The notes: generated by a model not told the origin, from the letters alone. 64,000 nucleotides of DNA from Coleophora flavipennella (GCA_947284805.1 OX369279.1:3313501-3377500); one strand, 5' to 3'. Counted from the first letter of the stretch, positions 22,420 through 33,871 are shown. Numbers and translations: made by a program.

Positions 22420-22680
22420 GCAAACAAAAGTAACCGACATAGCTCACGGAATCGCTTAACTCAAGTAGGAGTGGGTGAGAATTTTTTTTTATTCACAATT
22501 GGTAAGCCCTTGGCATCATTTCACCTGATGGTGACTATAACGCCGAAGATGGAAGCGGACTTACCAAGATTCCCCAACGCAATGGAGTACTGGCTATTTT
22601 ATCATCAAGCCGGAACACAGCAATGTTGTTAACGCTGAGTTTGGCGGCAAGACTTAGATAAGGTAATAAGATCCTAAAAC
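22420..22680 (-). mobile_element. RTE scrap joined to SINE-C
   Basis: 22420-22475 is a plus-strand RTE piece (AAAGTAACCGACATAGCTCA). It runs straight into a minus-strand SINE-C tail and body (TTCACAATTGGTAAGCCCTT to GGCAAGACTTAGATAAGG), which lacks its head. Confidence 0.72.
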
Positions 22681-22979
22681 ACATTAACAAGCAACGCGAG
22701 CAATTACATTTTTTTATTTTTTTGGTGTTGTTTAGTTGGGTTATTCAGCGCGTCATCAGGCTTTACTTTTTTCTTCTCAATTGCGTTTGACTCTTATTAC
22801 GAGCACACAAGGTGCCCCGGTGTTACGCTTGATCTATGGCGCCGTGCGTACTTGCCTAATATTTTATCCGTAGTTTTCCAGTTCACCTGCGACGATTGTT
22901 TAATCATACTTGTGGTGCGCCTGCCCAGCGCACATTTCCAATCCAACCTTTCTGATCCGTGCCTGCGAACATTTCGTAC

Positions 22980-23245
22980 AATAGGGATGACGACAGCATC
23001 AGAAATAAATTATGAACTCTTGATCACTAAATTGCCCTCTTACTTAAACTTCGGAAAACCTTACTCGTTTTGTTTTCCATCAAGTCTACGATTTTAAATT
23101 CACCAAAATCACAAAATAAGCACATAAATGACACTGCAAAACTATGACGTCACGCCTAGGTATTTAAAAACTTTTTTAGAACAAAATGTCGTTTTTGACA
23201 GATGATAAAAAGTAAATCACATTACTAGCATTCGTCATCCCTATT
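22980..23245. mobile_element. MITE-M, 266 bp
   Basis: The ends AATAGGGATGACGA and TCGTCATCCCTATT are perfect 14-base inverted repeats. A second copy at 28428-28692 is similar throughout (GAAATAAAT, TGATCACTAAATTGCCCTC, TATGACGTCACGCCTAGGT). It encodes nothing. No clean target duplication was seen, so the superfamily is open. Confidence 0.82.
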
Positions 23246-23440
23246 TCGAGGGAGGCATACTTTAGTGCCCTCATTGCGTGAGGAGTTTTGCTGCGAAGAT
23301 TAGATAAATAAACCATCTTCGAGCGCACGCGCGGCAAACCGACTAGGAGTTGAAATGGTCGCCATGACCGAAATTGGTCGGATAGATCATCATCATCTTC
23401 ATCACCATCATCGCTAGTTTTTGTGTGAATAAATGCTTAA

Positions 23441-23710
23441 TCCTTTCCGGCCCGACCTTGAAGGGAATGTACTTTTTAAATGAACTCTATTGCCACAGTA
23501 CACCTTTACATAACAGTCATTTAATTAACATACAAAAACTAAAAATAAATAAATTAAAAAAAAATATTAAATTTCTTGAAAAAACATTTTTTTTATGTAA
23601 TACAAATATAGATAACAGATATTTTTAAATAAAAACACTAACTGTTAATTAATAAGTTCAAACTTATTTGTATTTTGACAGCACGATCGTAAAAGGCGGG
23701 CCGGAAAGGA
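23441..23710. mobile_element. 270-bp element with perfect 14-bp inverted ends
   Basis: TCCTTTCCGGCCCG (23441) and CGGGCCGGAAAGGA (23697-23710) are exact complements. The interior is AT-rich without motifs. The left flank ends in TTAA but the right does not, so a piggyBac-like origin is only a possibility. Confidence 0.7.
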
Positions 23711-24719
23711 GTATCTTATCTTGTCCGTTTCACTCATCACTATAGCCGAGCCTTTAGAGATGAAAATCACCCGCCCCGGGCACTACACGATGCGTAGTAG
23801 CCGCTTACTATGATCGGTTCGGCCTATATCTGTCGCTGCTACAAATAACTCTTATTTGTTACGTCGGCTGTTATTCATTGCTCTATCTTGTTACATAGTT
23901 ATATTTAAAAAAAAACTGTTTATTTCAATAAAAAGAAAACATTTGATGCCACACAAAAAACTCAAATCTTGATATAAAAAGATTATGTGCGTTTAGCGTT
24001 AGTTGCACAGCTCGCAACTTGAGCGTCTGGATGTCCACCAGCCTCGACATTTAGGTTCTTTTTCTGAGCAAGGAACTTCTAATGATGTTTTTTGTTTGAT
24101 TGTTATGACTGTCTTCTATTTTTTCTACTAAATCTTTAGGTAGATTTTTTAGGACAATTACAAGCTTTATATTAGCTTCCCGTGTTAGTTTTGGACAAAT
24201 CTTGGAAGCTAATTTAGGACCATTTCTCGGTTTCCGATTGAGCTGAAATTTTGCATACACGTTAAGTTTGAAGCACAATGCATGGTAAGCTAAGTGACGT
24301 CATTCTAAATCCAACTATGTGGACTTCTAAAGATGGTGGACCAGTTATTTTTTTATTATGCACACCTATGATATGGGTTAATTATGATATGGGTAAATTA
24401 TTTTCAAATAAAAGCTTGTATAAGTTTGTAGGTTTTTCGATAATTATTGTTTCTGTGATTTGTGCAGTTTACTCAACGACCACTTCAGTGGTCGTAACGA
24501 TACTCGTGCTTGCGTTGATCACACAAGTTAACTTACCTGAAGCGCGGTTATTAAATGGATGGTTGTGATTGTTAGTGCTACCTATTTTTCTCGGCCGTTT
24601 CCAACCAAGGCTTGCTAATTCATTGATTGTTATCACTAGATGGTTGTCTTTAAGCCGTGACAGATTCCTTATAGGCAGCTTGAGTTTTTTTTTACCAAAA
24701 AGTTTAGTTCCCTTCTCTG
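23711..24719. other. Intronic DNA with interspersed-repeat remains, no gene
   Basis: 24225-24345 (GTTTCCGATTGAGCTGAAAT, AAGATGGTGGACCAGTTATT) is typical repeat text also seen at 21690-21720. The open frame at 24278-24568 starts inside this repeat, so it is not accepted as a gene. Confidence 0.5.
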
Positions 24720-24898
24720 CACCTCATAGCATTGCTCGTAAAACAGATAGCCGTTGGGGCAGTAAAGTTCTCAAGTGCAGCGGGTGACCTGGTGAAGGTC
24801 GCGGGAAACCGCTGGATTCGGGCAGTGCAGAACCGGTTGTCGTGGAAATCCTTAGGGGAGGCTAATGTCAGGCAGTGGACGTCCTTCCTTTGATATAA
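24720..24898 (+). mobile_element. RTE-like LINE, 3' end with internal deletion
   Basis: Has the KTDSRWGSKVLK block, then jumps from CTCAAGTGCAGCGGGTGACC straight to the DLVKVAGNRW part. Ends in TTTGATATAATGG. Confidence 0.78.
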
Positions 24899-25308
24899 TG
24901 GGTGCACCTCAACTGATGATAAGTGCCGATGTAACCAAGGATTTAACACGCAAGCTCAAATAGTGCCTATTCATACTCTAGTCTTTAAGATTTCTAAATT
25001 AAAGAATTGGGGCACATCGAAGCCGGCATCCTTGGCCATTCGCATAAACACGATGAAGCAAAACACTTCGTGCGTGGAATAGATGGAACATAAACCCCCC
25101 CGTGCCTGGTCGTCCGATGACGTAATCTAGAAGGGGGTTAAGGTAGTGTAGCTCCTGGGTACACTTTTCCAAATGGATACTGTAGAACACCGATAGATGG
25201 CAACTTTTGGCTGCCATCGAGGCTGTAGAGCTTGCTTGCTACAAGTCTTTCATCGCCAATGAGTCTCCTGGCGCGTTGGTCGATAGAATCTAAGGTGTCA
25301 AGCTGGTC
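24899..25308 (-). pseudogene. LINE-Q: CR1/Jockey-like reverse transcriptase C-terminus plus 3' UTR
   Basis: On the minus strand, 25308 to about 25190 reads LDTLDSIDQRARRLIGDERL, the block that follows the reverse-transcriptase core in CR1/Jockey-like elements (a D.IQ.RA.RLI pattern). After a frameshift it continues HLSVFYSIHLEKCTQELHYL, matching the SLFYR-H-GEC-EL pattern of the same region. 24899-25000 is the 3' UTR (GCTCAAATAGTGCC complement), also found alone at 7078, 39828 and 50585. Frameshifted and truncated, so dead. This copy ties the stray 3' UTR pieces to a protein. Confidence 0.72.
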
Positions 25309-25401
25309 ATCATCATCATCATCATATCAGACGAAAAACGTCCACTGCTAGACAAAGGCCTCCCCCAAGGATTTCCACGACGACCGGTCCTGCGCTGCCC
25401 G
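25309..25401 (-). mobile_element. RTE-like LINE, terminal fragment
   Basis: Starts with five ATC repeats, then ATATCAGACGAAAAACGTCC and CACGACGACCGGTCCTGCGC; broken at CTGCCCG. Confidence 0.78.
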
Positions 25402-25867
25402 ATTACAGTTCATGAAATACAGCCCGCTGCAGACGAACAGACGGACAGAGAGAAAACACTCTGACTAAAAATTGTAATATGAGATTTCTTGCAACACATA
25501 TAACTTTTAATTTATCTTAATTATATAACATGATGTTGTTACATTACACCACATGACATTATAAGACATAGATACGCCTATACCAAAACTACAGGGGATC
25601 CCAAATATGTGAATAATTTAGTTAAAACAAATGACAAGATTTATTTTATACATCGCCAAGCATCGTAAGGATCTATAATAATTGGTGTAAGCCTAATATA
25701 TTGATAAATATTTAACAATAAATTAGACTTATAAAATGGAAACGGAATTCATAGGCCTTAAACTAATTTGCATATAAATTGTTTTCATAACAAACTTTAA
25801 CGAAAATGCCACGAAACCATATGGCACGTTCAATAAAGTTTGACAAGCAAAAAGTGATATTAAGTTT
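25402..25867. other. AT-rich intronic DNA, no gene
   Basis: 25425-25460 (GCAGACGAACAGACGGACAG) resembles a repeat flank. Nothing else. Confidence 0.4.
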
Positions 25868-26335
25868 TCATCATCATCATATCAGCCGAAGGGCGTCCAC
25901 TGCTGAACATAGAATAGGCCTCCCCCAAGGATTTCCACGACGACCGGATCTGCGCTATCCGCATCCAGCGGCTTCCCGCAGCCTTTACCAGGTCATCGGT
26001 CCACCGAGTAGGAGGCCTCCCTACGCTACGTTTTGCGGTGCGCGGTCGCCACTCGAGAACTTTACTACCCCAACGGTCATTCGTTCTACGAGCTATGTGC
26101 CCCGCCCACTGCCACTTAAGTTTGGCAATTCTGAGAGCTATCTCGGTTACTTTGGTTCCCCTACGGATCTCCTCGTTTCTGATTCGATCGCGCGGAGAAA
26201 CACGCAGTGTCTTAAGACCAAGACCTTCGACCAGTGTGTGTTGCCAATGATGACATACGGAACTGCGACATGGTCGCTTACTATGGTCACCCAAAGGGCA
26301 ATGGAGCGTGCAATGCTCGGAGTTTCTCTGCGTGA
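25868..26335 (-). mobile_element. RTE-like LINE with inverted 5' segment
   Basis: Two oppositely oriented pieces of one element meet near 26195. The minus-strand piece (26195 to 25868) reads VSPRDRIRNEEIRRGTKVTE through GRPPTRWTDDLVKAAGSRWM to the ATC-repeat end. The plus-strand piece (about 26196-26335) reads CLKTKTFDQCVLPMMTYGTA, then VTQRAMERAMLGVSLRD. The second normally lies just upstream of the first in the element, and both meet at the VSLRD motif, as twin priming would give. Confidence 0.85.
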
Positions 26336-26999
26336 TATTAAGTTTTATTTCACGCTAAAAGATAATAGAATAGAATACGCCACAGCTGACCATAGATCAT
26401 ACCTATTTTTCGCTTTTAGTAATTTTTATCAGATTTTAAATGTCAGACTAAAGTGGTTATTGAATAACAATTTTATTAGGCACTAAATAGTATCAAAAAA
26501 TTGAGGACTTATCAAATGAATACTAAAAATAAGTATTCTAATTAATTAACGGGACAATATAATAGATAATACTTTTTGACGATCACCTCACCATTGACAT
26601 ATTTTATAATTTGACATGTATATTTTATGATTTGTGTCGTGTGATGAATAAATCTAATCTTATCTAATCTATTTCCAAAAAAATAAAAAATGCTAGGCTG
26701 TGTATTTCTTAGGGTTGCCACCGTAAGCAAAAGCTTTTTTTTACTCAAAAACAGCTATAACCAATTTGATGAAACTTTGTACGTTGCTATAGTTTTATAG
26801 TATAAACTCAGGTTGTATAAATACTCTTTCGATTTTGATGAATGTACGTTTCTATATTATTGTATTTATTTCGCCAAAAATACTGGGTAGTTCGTAATTT
26901 CAATAAAATCTAATTAAGGTAGCTCACATATAAAAATCCATACCAACCCATACAAAAAACTGGTAATCTTAAAGAGATTTTTTTACTATAAGTAGTTAT
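26336..26999. other. AT-rich intronic DNA, no gene
   Basis: 26620-26670 has an ATCTAAT run like a retroelement tail. The rest is not recognised. Confidence 0.4.
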
Positions 27000-27165
27000 A
27001 TATATATTGTTGATATAAGTATGCCCACCTTACCAGATATTGAGGGGTAAGTGTATATATATTGTTGATCTATGTATGCCCACCATGCCAGATATTGAGG
27101 GGTAAGTGTATATATATTGTTGATCTATGTATGTATGCCCTCCATACCAGATATTGAGGGCTACG
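27000..27165. repeat. 55-bp tandem repeat, 3 copies
   Basis: TTGTTGAT recurs at 27007, 27062 and 27117, each followed by TATGCCC and CCAGATATTGAGGG. The third copy has an extra GTAT. Confidence 0.9.
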
Positions 27166-27274
27166 CGTGGCTGTACAATTTATTTTGTAATTGGAGCGTA
27201 GTTATGAACAATAAGAGTGCATTAAAAACTAAGTTTAACACACTAGCTTCTGTGTCAATAATTAACTTCATCAT

Positions 27275-27440
27275 ATCATCTCATATATATCCCCACCGAG
27301 GGGCTCGAGCCTACCCTGATTAGGGCGGGACTATAAGGTTGACTTCACACACAACCTTCGAGTTTGTGTGCAGGCGTGTGCAGGTTTCCTCGTGATGTTT
27401 TTTTTTCATAAGGTAGCGGCCCTAACTATTACGCCACCGA
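27275..27440 (-). mobile_element. SINE-A, internally deleted
   Basis: Complement of the tail CCCCACCGAGGGGCTCGAGC, then the body, then CTATTACGCCACCGAC from the head. The middle is shortened. Confidence 0.78.
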
Positions 27441-27642
27441 CTTTGTAACCTAATATTACATTATTTAAACTGAATTAAATAAGTTACTCCATACGCAGAG
27501 GCCAAGTCCGGGTTGGTGGAGTTCGTAGGGCTAAGAGCAAGAAGTTTTTAAAGCCACAAGGCATCTGAAACGACTAAACGACTGTTATCTAGTGATAGCA
27601 ACCATCACCAAGAGCTTAGCGAAAATTTAATAACACTGAATT
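27441..27642. other. Repeat-like DNA
   Basis: GGCCAAGTCCGGGTTGGTGG resembles 59310-59340, so it is probably an interspersed repeat; no gene. Confidence 0.35.
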
Positions 27643-28335
27643 GATCGAGAAAAATGCCAGGAACACTCAAACCTATCCTGGTCTCTCTCTCTCTCAACGT
27701 GTGGCTCAATTAACCTGCTATCCAAGGGATAAACTGCGGTTGCCTGGTGTTGCACATTGTATCACCTGCGGTCATGTGTAAGGCATTTAGATTTACACCT
27801 ACGGACGTGTACAACGTGACCTTCATACATATCTGGAATCAGATTTTGCAGGTTTCCTCACAGAGGATCGATCGAGAAAAATTACAGGAACGCTCAAACC
27901 CATCCTGGTCTCTCTCTTACAGCATGTGGCACAATTAACCGTGCTATCCAAGGGATAAACTGCGGTTGCCTGGTGTTGCACATTGTATCACCTGCGGTCA
28001 CGTGTAAGGCATTTAGATTTACACCTACGGACGTGTACTACGTGACCTTCATACATATATCTGGAATCAGATTTTGCAGGTTTCCTCGCAGAGGATCGAT
28101 CGAGAAAAATGACAGGAACGCTCAAACCCATCCTGGTCTCTCTCTTACAGCATGTGACACAATTAACCGTGCTATCCAAGGGATAAACTGTGGTTGCTTG
28201 GTGTTGCACTAAGCATCACCCGCGGTTACGTGTAGAGCATTTAAATTTACAGCTGTGGACGTGTGCAACGCGACCTTCATACACATCTGGAATCAGAGGT
28301 TGCAGGTTTCCTCACGATGTTTTCCTGGTAATGAC
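27643..28335 (-). repeat. Tandem array of a SINE-B tail 2 block, about 226-bp unit
   Basis: The complement of tail 2 (CTATCCAAGGGATAAACTGC, TTTACACCTACGGACGTGTA) recurs with AATTAACC at 27708, 27933 and 28161 (periods 225 and 228). The spacer GATCGATCGAGAAAAAT and TCCTGGTCTCTCTCTTACAG repeats with it. So part of a SINE and its flank have been amplified in tandem. Confidence 0.87.
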
Positions 28336-28427
28336 CGTGCCTCGGGTCAGTTAACTTGCGTGATCGACGCATTTTCGTCAGTTGCACTTAGCGACGACCA
28401 CTTCAAGCTTTTGTTCGTAATAATAAT

Positions 28428-28692
28428 AATAGGGATGACGACAGCATCAGAAATAAATGAAGAACCCTTGATCACTAAATTGCCCTCCTATTTAAACTTC
28501 GGAAAACCTTACTCGTTTTGTTTTCCATCAAGTCTTAGATTTTTAATTCATCAAAATCACAAAATGAGTACATAAACGACGCTGCAAAACTATGACGTCA
28601 CGCCTAGGTGTGTCAAAACTTTTTAGAACAAAATATCGTTTTTGACAGATGATAAAAAGTAAATCAGATGACTAGCATTAGTCTTCCCTATT
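28428..28692. mobile_element. MITE-M, second copy, 265 bp
   Basis: Left end AATAGGGATGACGA; right end AGTCTTCCCTATT with changes. The interior matches the 22980 copy closely. It lies just past the complement of a SINE-B body. Confidence 0.82.
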
Positions 28693-29363
28693 TATAATCA
28701 AACACACACGACGCATTAAGCTGTGAGATCTCTCCAGCACCCGAAAACGCTACATACACGCTACGTTTTAAAAACAGTTCAAACAATCCTTTTTGGTTAT
28801 TCATCGGGCCAAACCACTTGATATTCAGTCAGTACATTACCTTGGTGTTTGTTTAAACATCTGAGCATCTACTGTGAACTACTGACTGATCTTTTATTTA
28901 CGACCTCATTTGACTAATTAATCCGGTGAGAAAATGTTTATAAATAGGAGAAAAAAAACGGACATTATAAATTCTTATCTGAACTACAAGTATATTGGTG
29001 TTTTTGTCACTGATTTTTTTATGGGTGTTATTTTTATTTTAAAAGGGTGTCAATTTTGATAAAATAGTTTAGTTAAACGTATATATGTATACCGTTGTCT
29101 GGTTTCCATAGTACATATAATCATAGTCTCTGTGTGTGTGTTTTCTCCCCGTAAATTATTACAATTACTATAAAAAAATATACCTGTAATACTTGCTCCA
29201 AATTGGCGCAAGGGATGTCTCTCAAAGGGGTTAAAACATTTTCGTATGAAGTGTGGCATAGTGACAACAAAATAATATATTTTTTTAAATTTCGGCGCAT
29301 GATTAAACTTATATTTTTCGGAAGAGAATGCCAATATAAACTGAAAGTATATTTGGTCATTTC
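28693..29363. other. AT-rich intronic DNA, no gene
   Basis: No recognised feature. The overlapping minus-strand open frames at 29050-29360 show no motif. Confidence 0.4.
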
Positions 29364-30663
29364 AACTTAAAACCTTAAGATAGGTCAAATGACAATATTC
29401 AATTCAAATTATTGAAAGACTGTGTAAAGCCATCACTATGGAAAAAATATATAATATATACTTAAAATAATATAAAACCGTTTTAATTGAATACAATTTT
29501 ATGAATATTACCACTTTTGATGTAAAAAACATACACTGTAGACCCTGTTTTTGGCATTAATTGCAAAATTTCTCGAAATAGCTAATGTTAATTGAAACCA
29601 TCACACAAAAATTAGTTATTTCAAGACCTTTCATTTTAATTGAATACATTTTTTAAAACTTCTTTGAAAGTATAGAAAAGTAATAAAATAACATTTAAAA
29701 ATCGAGAATTGGGCATTCGATTTCAACGTAACAGCCGCGGTGAAGCCCGCATTGATTTCAACTTAAATTGAATAGACTTACTTTCGATATTATTTTAACA
29801 CGTATCACCCTGCTCGGATTGAGGTATCTTAAAGCCTTAAAGCGTCACGTAACTAAGATATTTAGAGTATATTGTCAAAACAATAATTTTTCTCCCTATC
29901 TGTCAAAGTATCTCAGTTGGTCAAATGTAATAATATATGTTCGGTTTGTGTTTGTATTGCATTTGTGTATCGATTTATAAATGTTATATCATTCGCGAGA
30001 CTTTTGCAAAAAAAAGTAATAATATTTTCACTACATGCCACAAAAGTTCGTACACTTTCAATATCATGCCATGATTGGAATGTCTGGAAAAACTGTTTGA
30101 GGCGCTAAGATCACTCAATCCGAGCAGGTTGATACGTGTTTCAATAATATCGCACGTAAGTCTAATTCATTTTAAGTTCAAATCACATATTAGTATAATT
30201 CGTATCCTTTGTACAGTACATATTTTTAAGATTCTGTAACGTTTTTTTGGTATGCAATAAAGGATATTTATTATTATTATTATTAAGTTAAACAGAACGC
30301 CCAATTTTCGATTTTTACATGTTTTTATTACTTTTCATCACTTTCAAATATGTTTTAAAAAATGAGTTAAATTAAAATGAAAGGTCTTAAAGTCACCGAT
30401 TTTTGTGTATTGGTTTCATTCAAAAGGTCTTAAAGTCACCGATTTTTGTGTGTTGGTTTCTTTCAATATTAACTACATATTTGTTTTCGAGAAATTTTGC
30501 AATTCATGCCAAAAACAGGGTCTACAGTATTTTTTATTATTTTTAGATATATTTTTTTTTTAAGTAGGAATGTTAAATATTTTTTCCATGGTGATAGCTT
30601 TACACAGTCTTTCAATAATTTGAATTTAATAATGTCATTTGTCCCATCTTAAGGCCTTAATTG
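29364..30663. mobile_element. Large foldback element, about 1.3 kb
   Basis: The left arm (29364-29838) and right arm (30100-30663) are diverged inverted copies: CTTAAGATAGG with AAATTATTGAAAGACTGTGT against ACACAGTCTTTCAATAATTT, CTGTAGACCCTGTTTTTGGC against CCAAAAACAGGGTCTACAG, and CCCTGCTCGGATTGAGG against CTCAATCCGAGCAGG. The right arm holds an inserted piece (about 30186-30290) ending in ATT repeats and a short duplication around AGGTCTTAAAGTCACCGATT. The spacer encodes nothing recognised. Confidence 0.82.
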
Positions 30664-30756
30664 TATCCCCCCCTATACAAATTGAACACTGTAAGAAGCT
30701 CCCGCGAGAAAGAGATGTTCGCCGTTTGGGAGTACAATTTATTTTTATTATTTAGG

Positions 30757-31350
30757 AATGGTGCTTTACAGTGGCAGCTCAGCTTCAGTGAAACCACAAT
30801 GAAATTGTCATACTGTTGCTTTATGCTGGTTTAGTGTTTACGCAAAGGCCGTGGGATTTCCGCCCACATTGGGACCCACAATCGAAGGTAGCGAACATTT
30901 GTCATTCGCATTGAAGACGTTGGTATTCACCGAAAGGCAACAATTTGTAAGGCAACGAATTGTAAGGCAACGATTCGAATGGCAACTAAGATATTTCACC
31001 AACGGAAACTTTGTTGAATAGGTGCCGATGGTGGCGCATCGGGAGCCGGGTCGTTCCTTTTCCTCTAATATGGTTGATGGAAGCGATATATATACTCGTG
31101 ACCGGGTGCTGTCCGTGTGAACTGGCCTACTCTTGTTAAATGCATTCAATTATTTTTATGTATAACTTTTCGTGTCATATTGTTTTCATGATCTAATGAC
31201 ATAATCTGGTTTATATCAAGGATTGAATTTTGACGTTATTAACTAATTATTGTTCTTCACAAATGACATTGTTATTATTTTATGACTATCAGAAATAGTG
31301 TAACTTGCACCTATTTTGAATAAATATATTGAATTGAATTGAATTGAATA
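30757..31350 (+). mobile_element. LINE 3' end (non-LTR), second family
   Basis: 31085-31340 also occurs in reverse at 37320-37650 (CGTGACCGGGTGCTGTCCGT, CTATCAGAAATAGTGTAAC, GCACCTATTTTGAATAAATA) and closes with GAATT repeats at 31330-31350, a non-LTR-like tail. Three copies of AAGGCAACRA lie at 30940-30975. No reverse transcriptase is left. Confidence 0.6.
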
Positions 31351-31719
31351 CCTTTGAGAGATGGATGTAAATGTAAAAACAGGCTAGGTACAGTCAAGGA
31401 ATTTAATTTTCAACCCGCCTAAGGTTTAACATCGTATAGCAAAGTGTCACCATAAGGGCTATTTTCGATTGACACTGACACATAGAAAAGCAAATGATAA
31501 CTTTTTGCAAAGAGGTTATCTGTAATGTGAAGTGAAAAATAATACGTATTGACATTTCAATACTATTACTGAAATAGAATTTTCGACCTTAATGCATTGC
31601 AAATTTCTAACGACATTTCAACGAAATGGGTTGAATGGGGTGGGAAAGTTGAACTCCTGCACCGAGGGTTCCGTGTAAGCACACAATAATATTTATGTTG
31701 TATTTTTTTTAAGTTATTT
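31351..31719. other. Intronic DNA, no gene
   Basis: A MITE-K-like scrap (CACCGAGGGTTCCGTGTAAG) lies at 31660-31680; nothing else. Confidence 0.4.
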
Positions 31720-31975
31720 TTTTTCACTTGATTGTAAGTGACGATGATGCCGAAACTGGAAGCGAGCTTACCAAAATTTCCCAATGCAATGTGGACCTGG
31801 CTATCTTATCTTCAAGCCGGAACACCTTAATGCTGTTAACATTGATGTTTGGCAGTAAAACTTAGATAAGATGGTGGTAACTAGGTGGGATTATAAAATA
31901 CTCTTCCATCAACCAAACCGAGTCTTACAAAGTTAGACTCCGTCGGGAATCGAACCCGCGACCTCCTGATGTATT
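31720..31975 (-). mobile_element. SINE-C, nearly complete
   Basis: Complement of tail, body and B box (GGGAATCGAACCCGCGACCT at 31948); the A-box end is lost at 31975. Confidence 0.82.
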
Positions 31976-32122
31976 TACCAGAGAAAAATATTTGAAAGAT
32001 GTTTCTTGTATGGGAACTCCCCTTAATTTTTCATTTGGTGTTTTTATTTATTGAGATATCCACCATTATGATACTAAGATGTTCAAAGGATAAATCCCTC
32101 TTAGTTGCCAATCAAAATTTTT

Positions 32123-32405
32123 CTGCAACCGTGGCGTAATGGTTAGTCTACTAGCCTTATACCATTATTTCGCGGATTCGATTCCCACCGGGATCTAAAC
32201 TTTGTAAAACTATATGTTTAATTGGTAGTAGAGCATTTTCTAAGTTGCCATAGCATAGTTCCGTCATTCCTTTTTTGGAATGTCATTTCTGGTCCGTTGT
32301 ATGAAGTGTCCAGGGTGTACCAAGGGTTTACCAATTGTGGATTTTTTATAACCACAATTGGTAAGCCTTTGACATCAGCCGAAGATGGAAACGGGCTTAC
32401 CAAGA
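32123..32405 (+). mobile_element. SINE-C mosaic carrying an N-repeat piece
   Basis: SINE-C head and B box (GATTCGATTCC) at 32125-32245 lead into N-repeat text (CATTCCTTTTTTGGAATGTC, 32265-32320), then a SINE-C tail (GGGTTTACCAATTGTGGA), then an inverted SINE-C tail (CACAATTGGTAAGCCTTTGA to GCGGGCTTACC-like text). Confidence 0.65.
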
Positions 32406-32735
32406 TTAAAAAAAATATTAGTTGCCTTTCGTGAAATATGAGTACGTCACATTGAAGCGGATTGATGTCGAGAGAGTAAATAATGAGATACGAGACAATG
32501 GTACCGATACGTATCTGTGAAGGAGCGGTGACACGAATTCTGGCAAGGAATTTTTGGTGTGTCAAAATTTGAGGAAAGTTGTGAGTGACTCAGTTTCGAA
32601 CTAACTGTGCAGGATAAATGAGATAGATGGATGTATGACCAATCATTCTATTACATCACCTAGAAGAATAAAAGAAAAAAAAACACTAAACACGTTAAAA
32701 AACCGACTTCAATCGCAACAACTTAGTATATTTTT

Positions 32736-33871
32736 ACCCGACTGCGCCAGAAGGAGGGTTATGTTTTTCGAGAGTATGTATGTATGTATGTATGTTTGTA
32801 TGTATAATTGTTTGGCACGCTCTGCAGCCTGAACGGCTGGATGGATTTTAGCTTGAGACATGTCGTTAGATTCGTATTTACTGTGAGAGTGACACTGGGT
32901 ATATCAAAATAAAAAAAAACAAAATGGCGGATTTTTGGCGCAAAATTCAAATGTTTGACACGCTCTGCAGCCTGAACGGCTCGATAGATTTTAGTTTGAG
33001 GGGTGTCGATAGATACATATTTACTGTGTGAGTGACACTGGGTATATCAAAAAAAAAAAAAAAAAATGGCGGATTTTTGGCGCCAAATTCAAATGAACCC
33101 ATTCAATAATAAAATTACCCGACTGCGCCAGAAGGAGGGTTATGTTTTTCGAGAGTATGTATGTATGTTTGTATGTATAATTGTTTGGCACGCTCTGCAG
33201 CCTGAACGGCTGGATGGATTTTAGCTTGAGACATGTCGTTAGATTCGTATTTACTGTGAGAGTGACACTGGGTATATCAAAATAAAAAAAAACAAAATGG
33301 CGGATTTTTGGCGCAAAATTCAAATGTTTGACACGCTCTGCAGCCTGAACGGCTCGATAGATTTTAGTTTGAGGGGTGTCGATAGATACATATTTACTGT
33401 GTGAGTGACACTGGGTATATCAAAATAAAAAAAAAAAAAATGGCGGATTTTTGGCGCCAAATTCAAATGAACCCATTCAATAATAAAATTACCCGACTGC
33501 GCCAGAAGGAGGGTTATGTTTTTCGAGAGTATGTATGTATGTATGTATGTTTGTATGTATAATTGTTTGACACGCTCTGCAGCCTGAACGGCTCGATAGA
33601 TTTTAGTTTGAGGGGTGTCGTTAGATTCGTATTTACTGTAAGAGTGACACTGGGTATATCAAAATAAAAAAAAACAAAATGGCGGATTTTTGGCGCAAAA
33701 TTCAAATGTTTGACACGCTCTGCAGCCTGAACGGCTCGATAGATTTTAGTTTGAGGGGTGTCGATAGATACATATTTACTGTGTGAGTGACACTGGGTAT
33801 ATCAAAATAAAAAAAAAACTAAATGGCGGATTTTTGGCGCCAAATTCAAATGAACCCATTCAATAATAAAA
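32736..33871. repeat. Tandem triplication, about 378-bp unit made of two halves
   Basis: ACCCGACTGCGCCAGAAGGA starts units at 32736, 33117 and 33491 (periods 381 and 374). Each unit holds two related halves of about 190 bp starting at CACGCTCTGCAGCCTGAACG and ending in AAATGGCGGATTTTTGGCGC. A TATG microsatellite in the unit varies in length. Very high identity between units points to a recent origin. The repeated minus-strand open frames are copies of the same text. Confidence 0.93.

Noticed and set aside
22870..22910. Frame reading FTCDDC as the missing first zinc-finger exon of the receptor
   Set aside because: The flanking residues do not match the GAFTCEGCK context, no donor site follows, and the first CxxC pair is absent upstream.
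24278..24568. 96-codon open frame as a small membrane protein
   Set aside because: It begins inside interspersed-repeat text shared with 21690-21720 and shows no recognisable domain.
25806..26486. 226-codon plus-strand open frame as a real gene
   Set aside because: Most of it is the antisense of the RTE 3' end; only about 26196-26335 is true retroelement coding sequence on this strand.
32759..33705. Repeated minus-strand frames starting MNFAPKIRHFVFFYFDIPSV as a gene family
   Set aside because: They are identical copies within the 378-bp tandem units, run through A-runs of varying length and lack any domain.
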